A stretch of 64,000 bases of DNA from Dama dama (Eukaryota > Chordata > Mammalia > Artiodactyla > Cervidae), in NCBI RefSeq assembly GCF_033118175.1, contig NC_083692.1:93800501-93864500 (forward strand), in the 5' to 3' direction. A model generated the notes under the pieces. That model was not told the DNA's origin. It did no database searches and saw only the letters and a list, made by a program, of their open reading frames with translations. Below are positions 57,003-64,000 of the stretch, one piece after another (the stretch's first letter is position 1; every line of letters starts with the position of its first letter). The position numbers were made by a program, and so were the translations under genes.

Positions 57003-57238
57003 TACTAAGTAAATAGGCTTCCCTGGTGGCTCAGTAGTAAAGAATCCACCTGCCAAGCAGGAGATGCAAGTTTGACCCCCTGGTTGGAAGATCCCCTGGA
57101 GAAGAAAATGACAGCCCACTTCAGTATTCTTGCCTGGAGAATCCCATAGACCCAGGAGTCTGGCGGGCTACAGTCCATGAGGTCTCAAAGAGTCGGACAC
57201 GACTGAATGACTAAACGGCAACAAACAACTGAGTAAAC
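57003..57238 (+). mobile_element. Bov-tA SINE
   Basis: Element 57,015-57,228 with head (AGGCTTCCCTGGTGGCTCAG), body and tail. A possible target duplication TACTAAGTAAAT / AACTGAGTAAAC flanks it with mismatches. Confidence 0.92.
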
Positions 57239-57278
57239 AGTACAGCTGTAGAAATGTTGGCCACCTGGAGAAAGAAAG

Positions 57279-57538
57279 CTGCTGCTGCTAAGCCACTTCA
57301 GTCGTGTCCGACTCTGTGCGACCCCATAGACGGCAGCCCAACAGGCTCCCCCGTCCCTGGGACTCTCCAGGCAACAACACTGGAGTGGGTTGCCATTTCC
57401 TTCTCCAATGCGTGAAAGTGAAGTCGCTCAGTCGTGTCCGACTCTTAGCGACCCCATGGACTGCAGCCCATCAGGCTCCTCCGTCAATGGGATTCTCCAG
57501 GCAAGAGTACTGGAGTGGGGTGCCATTGCCTTCTCCAA
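57279..57538 (-). mobile_element. Bov-A2 dimeric SINE, reverse strand
   Basis: Two Bov-A monomers (57,279-57,400 and 57,421-57,538), separated by a linker GCGTGAAAGTGAAGTCGC, start with the GCTGCTGCTGCTAAG tail repeat of Bov-A2. There is no tRNA head. Confidence 0.93.
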
Positions 57539-57669
57539 GAAGGCAGTTAACAATTTTCATCTTTGAGCAATGACCCACTCATTTTTAATCTTTCTTTTCT
57601 CTTATTAAGACTCGCTAACTTCTAGAGCTCTATTCCCTCCCTCTTGAGCACAGTGTTATCAAAGAAAAT

Positions 57670-57903
57670 CATATTTCTTTAAGTGAAAGTGAAGTCACTC
57701 AGTCGTGTCTGACTCTTTGTCACCCCATGGACTGTAGCCTGTCAGGCTTCTTCATCCATGGGATTCTCCAGGCAAGAATAATGGAGTGGGTTGCCCTTTT
57801 CTTCTCCAGGGATTTTCCCAACCCAGGGAATGGAACCTGGGTCTCCTGTACTGCAGGCAGGCTCCTTACCATCTGAGCCATCAGGGGCTCCATATTTCTT
57901 TAA
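57670..57903 (-). mobile_element. Bov-tA SINE with perfect 13-bp duplication
   Basis: Element 57,683-57,890, reversed. CATATTTCTTTAA at 57,670-57,682 recurs exactly at 57,891-57,903. Confidence 0.96.
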
Positions 57904-59279
57904 ATATGTTGTATCATTCAGATCACTTGTTAGCACAGGCTGATTTTCTCTGCTCTTCCATTTCTTGCCAGTTAATAACTTTAAAGCCAGAAACAGAAGT
58001 GGAATTACCAGGGGCAGAGGGCAGAGGGCAAAGGTCAGCAGAAGAGAAAGGTAGGCTCAGAAAGTGACAAGAATGCAGGGAATAAAAAAGGACTCAGAGG
58101 ATGTAATTGATATAAGTGGAGATGGTGGGAGTTGCAAGAAAAAGGGGGAAACAAAGGGATGGAATAAGAAGAGAGGACACAGAACAGGCTGAGGAGCTAG
58201 CACAATGGGAGATTTCCCTGCAAAAGGAACACCTCAGAGCAGTTGTTAGACAGGAAATGCACATGTTCCAAGCTCCATCTGTCTTCTGAGAAAGTCTGTG
58301 GATTTCAAGGGTTCCAGGAGTTAAGTGAGGGACACAGATTTATGAACATCAAGTCTTATGAAAATGTCTCTTAATCATGAATTATCTTTGCACAAAAAGA
58401 GGTTTTGATTTTTATCTGTTTTCTTTTAAAGTTTTAAATTTTCATAACATAAAATACAATGTTTAAAGAACCTGATAAAATTTGAGGGGCCAAATACCAA
58501 TGTGAGAGATTGTTGTGGCAGAAGGCCAGGAAGAGGTGTTCATAGAAGTGTCACCTAAAGAAGGCTCTGGAGTGTTGGGCAGAGAACACAGCTCACCCTG
58601 ACATCCCAGTGAAAACACAGCAGTGCTGCTGCCTGCCTGACTTATCGCTTAAACAGAGCAGGAGTGTAAGAACAGTGATGACGGAGGCCAAGGCAGGGAA
58701 GAGAAGCACACACAGAAAATGAACATTACTTTCTCTAAGGATTTACTGAAGTCTCCAGAAAAGTGGTCACGAATGCCCACAGTCATAGGTCAAAAAGGAC
58801 TCTACAAGGTCGTTTAACCTTGCTCTTTGCTTCAGATATTCTGCTAGTCAAACTCCCAGCGAGGGAAAAAAAAAGTCAAGTCATATTTAAGTTTCAACTT
58901 TTCTTGGACCAGCCATGAAAAAACACACTGCAACAGATTGGCAGCTATCTATATGTGAAATTCTGCTTTCTTTACCAGTGAGAGTGAGCAAACACTATTA
59001 TAAATACAGCTTGTTTAAGAGCCTTTATTTGAGAGTGCCGTGCAATAAACAAGAGAAATCTGCAACCCAGGGCACTGAGTCAGAATTTGTATGGTGTACT
59101 ATCTAACTGTAACCAAAAGCAAGATTGGGAGATGCAGGACTCTTTGTCAACCAACCATTCCTGCAGCCACACCTGCACTTGCTTTGGTCTTGGAACAAAC
59201 ACTCACTACGTGTAGATACCCACAAGGCACTGCTCCAAGGAGGTGTGCTAGGGCTCCAGAATAAACTGTGCCTGAGAGT
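57904..59279. other. Unassigned sequence
   Basis: No gene recognised. 57,980-58,060 is purine-rich with GGGCAGAGGGCAGAGGGCA. Small open frame 58,915-59,106 has no features. Confidence 0.4.
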
Positions 59280-60474
59280 CCCGTGAACCGTGAGCTTCCA
59301 AATGTTCAAGCTGGATTTAGGAAAGGCAGAGGAACCAGAGATCAAACTGCCAACATCCACTGGATCATCGAAAAAGCAAGAGAGTTCCAGAAAAACATCT
59401 ACTTCTGCTTTATTGACTATGCCAAAGTTTTTGACTGTGGAAAATTCTGAAAGAAATGGGAATACCAGACCACCTGACCTGCCTCTTGAGAAACCTGTAT
59501 GCAGGTCAGGAAGCAACAGTTAGAACTGGACATGGAACAACAGACTGGTTCCAAATAGGAAAAGGAGTACGTCAAGGCTGTATATTGTCACCCTGCTTAT
59601 TTAACTTATATGCAGAGTACATCATGAGAAACGCTGGACTGGAAGAAGCACAAGCTGGAATCAAGACTGCCGGGAGAAATATCAATAACCTCACATATGC
59701 AAATGACACCACCCTTATGGCAGAAAGTAAAGAGAAACTAAAGAGTCTCTTGATGAAAGTGAAAGAAGAGAGTGAAAAAGTTGGCTTAAAGCTCAACATT
59801 CAGAAAACTAAGATCATGGCATCCGGTCCCATCACTTCATGGCAAATAGATGGGGAAACAGTGGAAACAGTGGCTGACTTTATTTTTCTGGGCTCCAAAA
59901 TCACTGTAGATGGTGATTGTAGCCATGAAATTAAAAGACATTTACTCCTTGGAAGGAAAGTTATGACCACCCTAGACAGCATATTAAAAAGCAGAGACAT
60001 TACTTTGTCAGCAAAGATCCATCTAGTCAAGGCTATGGTTTTTCCAGTCGTCATATATGGCTGTGAGAGTTGGAATATAAAGAAAGCTGAGCACCGAAGA
60101 ATTGATGCTTTTGACCTGTGGTGTTGGAGAAGACTCTTGAGAGTCCCTTGGACTGCAAGGAAATCTAACCAGTCCATCCTAAAGGAGATCAGTCCTGGGT
60201 GTTCACTGGAAGGACCGACACTGAAGCTGAAACTCCAATACTTTGGCCACCTGATGAGAAGAGCTTACTCATTTGAAAAGACCCTGATGCTGGGAAAGAT
60301 TGAGGGCAGGAGGAGAAGGGGACGACAGAGAATAAGATGGTTGGATGGCATCACCAACTCAATGGACATGGGTTTGGGTAAACTCGGAGTTGGTGATGGA
60401 CAGGGAGGCCTGGCGTGCTGCGGTTCATGGGGTCACAAAGAGACAGACACGACTGAGCAACTGAACTGAACTGA
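59280..60474 (+). mobile_element. BovB LINE fragment with long ORF
   Basis: It starts at CGTGAACCGTGAGCTTCCAA, upstream of the reverse-transcriptase palm, and ends ACTGAACTGAACTGAG. It is the longest reverse-transcriptase copy in the window. Flanking TGAGAGTCCC / TGAGATCCC is only a weak duplication candidate. A 19-base deletion near 59,438-59,440 (between two ACTGTG direct repeats) shifts the frame between motif A and motif B. Confidence 0.95.
59456..60469 (+). pseudogene. BovB reverse transcriptase, 337-codon frame, YADD mutated
   Basis: The frame covers motif B (RQGCILSP), the motif C site, the thumb-like region and the C-terminal RRRRGRQR block. Motif C reads YAND instead of YADD, replacing a metal-binding Asp, so the enzyme would be inactive even if complete. 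A 1-2 base loss near 60,385 (CTCGGAGTTGG versus CTCCGGGAGTTGG) shifts the last 25 residues. Motif A lies upstream in another frame (FIDYAKVFD at 59,268-59,450). Pseudogene. Confidence 0.92.
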
Positions 60475-60848
60475 GATCCCTGTGTCGAGTCTGACAGGCC
60501 CTTGCTTGAACTCTGACTCTGCACTTAGAGCTTTGTGATTCCAGAGCAAGTGGGAAGAAAGAGAAGAGGGTAATAAGTAGGAAATAAAATTACCTGCCTT
60601 TTAGGTCTATTGTAAGGGTAAATGAAGAAATGTGTAAGATACTTAGAAGAATGCCTGGCAACCCCTCCAAAAAAATTTTGAAACACTAGTAGCATTAGCA
60701 GCAGCAATGACAACACCAGTATCACTAGGAGCTTTCGAATCTCGATATTAAAAGCATTTCTATATTATTGTAAGGCTTAGAAGGGGCAATTCAATTAGAA
60801 ACAAAGGGAATTTGGTAGGATGGGATCTTAAGCTGTACTTGTGTAGTT
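60475..60848 (+). mobile_element. MIR-like remnant (60,590-60,740) and unassigned flanks
   Basis: TTACCTGCCTTTTAGGTCTA and TAAGATACTTAGAAGAATGCC TGGCA suggest a MIR 3' half. The rest is unrecognised. Confidence 0.5.
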
Positions 60849-60998
60849 AGAAAATTAATGTGTGTGTATTAGTCACTCAGTTATGTCCAACTCTTTGCGA
60901 CCCCATGGAAAGTAGCCCACCAGGCTCCTCTGTCTGTAGGATTCTCCAGGCAAGAATACTGGAGTGGGTTGCCACTTCCTTCTCCAAAGAAAATTAAT
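60849..60998 (-). mobile_element. Bov-A monomer, reverse strand
   Basis: Element about 60,860-60,987, a single Bov-A unit with a TGTGTGT tail. Bracketed by AGAAAATTAAT at 60,849-60,859 and 60,988-60,998 (perfect 11 bases). Confidence 0.93.
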
Positions 60999-61389
60999 AA
61001 TGCATATTTATTTGGGATGGCTTAGCAGGGAGGCAAACTGCTCTAGGCACTACCACCTACCATTATTATTTTGCGTTGTCCTTGTAATTACTACGCTGAG
61101 TACTACAATGTTTGATACCCAAAGAAACATACCTGGGTACCATGTCTGGAGAGAAATGGCTCCCAAGGATTGATGCTTTACATCCATGGTCAGTGGTGGA
61201 ACACAAGGCAAGAGAACTAAAAGGAAATAAATAATCGGGCACTGAGCCGCACAAGAATTACAGAAAAATCATAGACATACACACAAGTGGCATTGGAATG
61301 AACCCTCTGGAGTCCTGGGAACTTTCCGTAAGATATCTTATTAATTCTCTGAATAGTTCTGTGATGCAAGTATTCTTAGCCCCATCTTT
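60999..61389. other. Unassigned sequence
   Basis: No feature recognised. Confidence 0.4.
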
Positions 61390-61610
61390 AGAGAGCCAGA
61401 CTTCCTGGTTTTGCTACTTATTAACCATTTGACCTCAGCAAGTCATGTACCCACTTTCTGCCTGTTTCTTCACATTTAAAACGGGGACAATAATTTATGT
61501 ATTTTGTAGTGTTCTTATTGAGGATTCAATGAGTTAAGGAATGTAAAGCATCCAAATAGTGTCTGGCACATAATAAATGCTATAGAAGTTGAGGTGAATA
61601 TTATTTTAAC
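61390..61610 (+). mobile_element. MIR SINE, well preserved
   Basis: GCTACTTATTAACCATTTGA, CCTCAGCAAGTCATGTACCC, AAAACGGGGACAATAATTTA and GTGTCTGGCACATAATAAAT follow the full MIR order. Confidence 0.8.
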
Positions 61611-61670
61611 AGCTAAGTCGACACAGAGAAATTGAGGAATTTGCATCAGTGCAAAACATTAGACATCCCT

Positions 61671-61913
61671 AGACTCTAATTAGGGCTTCCCAGGTGGCTT
61701 AGTGGTAAAGAACCTGCCTGCCAAGCGGGAGATGTGTGTTTCATCCCTGGGTGGGGAAGATCCCCTGTAGGAGGAAAAGGCAACCCACTCCAGTATTCTT
61801 GCCTGGAAAATTCTGTGGACAGAGGAGCCTGGTGGGCTACAATCTATGGGGTCGCAAAAGAGTAGGACATGACTCAGGGACTAAACAACAACAAAGACAG
61901 ACTCTAATTAGGG
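61671..61913 (+). mobile_element. Bov-tA SINE with perfect duplication
   Basis: Element about 61,683-61,898. AGACTCTAATTAGGG occurs at 61,671-61,685 and 61,899-61,913, the last GGG overlapping the element's own start. Confidence 0.96.
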
Positions 61914-62333
61914 TTGGGGGTGCAGGGGTGATAGGATGATAAGGAGGAATATTTACTTGGTAAATCCCTATAATTTTCTTTGTCACAAAGAGCCACGCTT
62001 TGGAACAATGAGCACTAAATTTTTTGTATGTGTCACATCTCTAGGATAAACAAGCCCTGTAAAACCTTCACATGTTGAGTCACAAATGCATTACGGGCAC
62101 TCAAAATAGCCTCTCTTCTATTGTTTCCTTGTTTGTTTTTGTTTTTTTTTTTTTTTTGCCTTGAATTTCAAGTATTATTTAGCATCTTAAATGTCACAAA
62201 GATTTTTATTATTATCACTAATTGTGCTGTGAAGATCCAATACTATTTGCACACTAGAATGAAGTATGTTGTTATTGAGTTCTATAGAGTTTTTTTTTAC
62301 AATGTGTTTTAAATTCATTATTTAGTTAAGTCT
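61914..62333. other. Unassigned sequence
   Basis: A T run at about 62,141-62,157 is the only simple repeat; no gene. Confidence 0.4.
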
Positions 62334-62625
62334 GCAACATACTCCGGAGAAGGCAATGGCACCCCACTCCAGTGCTCTTGCCTGGAAAATCCCATGGATG
62401 GAGGAGCCTGGTAGGCTGTAGTCCATGGGGTCGCTAAGAGTCGGACACGACTGAGCGACTTCCCTTTCACGTTTCACTTTCATGCATTGGAGAAGGAAAT
62501 GGCAACCCACTCCAGTGTTCTTGCCTGGAGAATCCCAGGGACGGGGAGCCTGGTGGGCTGCCGTCTGTGGGGTTGCACAGAGTCGGACACAACTGAAGCG
62601 ACTTAGCAGCAGCAGCAACGTACTC
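62334..62625 (+). mobile_element. Bov-A2 dimeric SINE
   Basis: Two Bov-A monomers joined by the TTCACGTTTCACTTTCATGC linker, ending in (AGC)n. Bracketed by GCAACATACTC (62,334-62,344) and GCAACGTACTC (62,615-62,625). Confidence 0.95.
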
Positions 62626-63429
62626 AACAAGCACACCTCAACCCAGTTTTACATTGTGAAATAAGAATAAGCAAGTCCGTTAACCCTATGAACAGTCAGA
62701 AAAGGCAGGGCCTCCTTGAATGGTTATATTAAACCATTATTCTAGAACGTAAGGATGTGGCTTCTGTAGGATATTATTTAGCCATATAAAAACAAAGTGT
62801 ATTATTTATTATTAGAGTTAAAATAGTCTCTTATTATGCACAGTTTGAGATCAATGACATAAAAGCAATTACAGTGCAATCAAGCAAAATGGCATTGTTG
62901 GCAGGTTCCACTTATCATTCCAAAATTACCACATTAAGAAAACTCAAGCATTTGTTAGGCTACTGAAAGCCAATCAGATAGTCCATTCGCATGGCTCCTT
63001 TGGTGTTTCTAAAGTTGTGCTCACACCTGTGGAGGATGATTAAGTCAGAGTGTTATTTTTCTGTCTGTCCTCCCCAAGAAAATGCCCCAAGACTGGCGTT
63101 AATCTTTCCAAGTTTAGCAGCACCCAAACTCACTTTTGTTGAGCGCCAGATTTTATTAATTTCTTTATTAATCAGAATTTTCATTTTCTTGACTCTTCAA
63201 TTATCGGAGTGGCTGGTAAACAATACCACTGTGAAAATGCCTTGAATAGAATGTTCAGACAATGCTCAGCTCTAGTGAATGCCATTTCCCAGTTAACAAA
63301 CCAGAAATATACCAGAAACAATTCAGTCTGCTGAAAATTTTTCTAAAATAATATTATGTACTTTCAAGATTTAATAAGTTTACTAATAAAAATAATACCT
63401 CACGCTACATTAGTCCTTACCATGGGCCA
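62626..63429. other. Unassigned sequence
   Basis: No gene or repeat family recognised. An 84-codon plus-strand frame (62,991-63,245) has no recognisable domain. Confidence 0.45.
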
Positions 63430-63605
63430 GTCACTATGCTTTACACATATTAACTCATTTACTGTTCACTGTAAACAAGAAGGAAGCTACTACTTTTCTC
63501 TTCATTTTACAGAGAAAATTTCCTCAGATTAGGTGACTTATCTAAGGTGAAATGAATGGTAAGTCCAAGGGAGGATTTGGACCCAGTCCTCTGGCTCCAC
63601 TCATT
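63430..63605 (-). mobile_element. MIR SINE, reverse strand
   Basis: CACTATGCTTTACACATATT, CTTCATTTTACAGAGAAAAT, AGGTGACTTATCTAAGGTGA and GGATTTGGACCCAGTCCTCT are the reversed MIR order. Confidence 0.8.
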
Positions 63606-63714
63606 TAGGCACTACAATATATGGTATGGCCAGTGTAGGGTTTATGTTTATGTTTAATAGCTCTAAATGATTTATTATCTTATGTCAAGACCACTAATTA
63701 TGGACATGAATTCT

Positions 63715-64000
63715 CATTGCTGTTGTTGTTCAGTCACTCAGACATGTCCAACTCTTTGCAATCCCATGGACTGCAGCATGTCAGGCTTCCCTGTCCTTCA
63801 CCAACTCCTGGAACTTGCTCAAGGTCATGTCCATTGAGTTGGTGATGCCATCCAACCATCTCATCCTCTGTGGTTCTCTTCTCCTCCCACCTTCAATCTT
63901 TCCCAGCATCAGGGTCTTTTCCAGTGAGACAGCTCTTCACATCAGGTGGCCAAAGTATTGGAATTTTAGCTTCAGCATCAGTCCGTCCAATGAATATTCA
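63715..64000 (-). mobile_element. BovB 3' fragment, reverse strand, runs off window
   Basis: The reversed BovB terminus (TTGTTGTTCAGTCACTCAGA) continues through the C-terminal ORF to the window end. The tail is (AAC)n-type in element sense. Confidence 0.93.

Noticed and set aside
59456..60469. 337-codon open frame as a functional reverse transcriptase
   Set aside because: BovB fragment lacking the endonuclease and motif A in frame, with YAND at the catalytic site and a frameshifted C-terminus.

Overview
This window is mammalian nuclear DNA from a ruminant, most likely a bovid. The diagnosis rests on repeat content: many copies of the RTE-type LINE BovB ending in ACTGA-type tails, the tRNA-headed Bov-tA and the Bov-A2 SINEs, an artiodactyl CHR-type SINE, and young bovine-type L1 elements. 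Cattle, sheep, goat and buffalo cannot be told apart by eye. I found no convincing host protein-coding exon, rRNA, snRNA or functional tRNA gene. Every long open reading frame is retroelement coding sequence, its antisense, or low-complexity DNA. The window is best read as intergenic or deep intronic sequence dominated by transposon accretion.

Layout: 1-7.2 kb holds an old L1 3' end, an exact 29-bp x 6 minisatellite (4,579-4,752) and a reverse-strand ERV-L-like fragment (LTR-like 5.35-5.86 kb, broken pol 5.99-7.19 kb, split by a Bov-tA). 7.2-10.4 kb is mostly unassigned AT-rich DNA. 10.4-14.2 kb is a nest of BovB, two L1 3' ends and three Bov-tA SINEs. 15.4-17.9 kb holds two BovB copies in inverted orientation around a 589-bp spacer; 518 bp of their arms are identical by hand alignment while the rest differ by about 6 percent. 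18-23 kb is older DNA with MIR remnants and a 155-bp polypurine tract. 23.5-26 kb is an old L1 carrying two SINEs.

27.96-35.98 kb is a full-length but dead L1 with both target-site duplications. 38-40.4 kb has two BovB tails with clear 9-bp duplications. 42.66-44.64 kb is a young L1 with a 5' inversion and 45.79-46.99 kb a second young truncated L1. In all three of these L1s, extra sequence and a second A-rich run lie between the canonical poly(A) and the 3' target duplication, which looks like short 3' transduction. 47-53 kb has a BovB endonuclease-half fragment, other BovB pieces and MaLR-type LTRs. 55-64 kb is a SINE-rich stretch plus a 1.2-kb BovB whose reverse-transcriptase motif is mutated from YADD to YAND.

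The elements do not work together as a system. L1 would have supplied the machinery for the tRNA-headed and CHR-type SINEs only in part, while BovB is the accepted partner of Bov-tA and Bov-A2. No undescribed system is evident. The observations most worth checking are the inverted BovB pair with its identity step (gene conversion, duplication or assembly error), the three L1 3' extensions, and two unassigned coding-like segments (40.5-41.1 kb and 53.4-53.8 kb). Repeat family names and edges come from memory of consensus sequences and visual matching, so boundaries are good to about 10-30 bases unless a target-site duplication fixes them.
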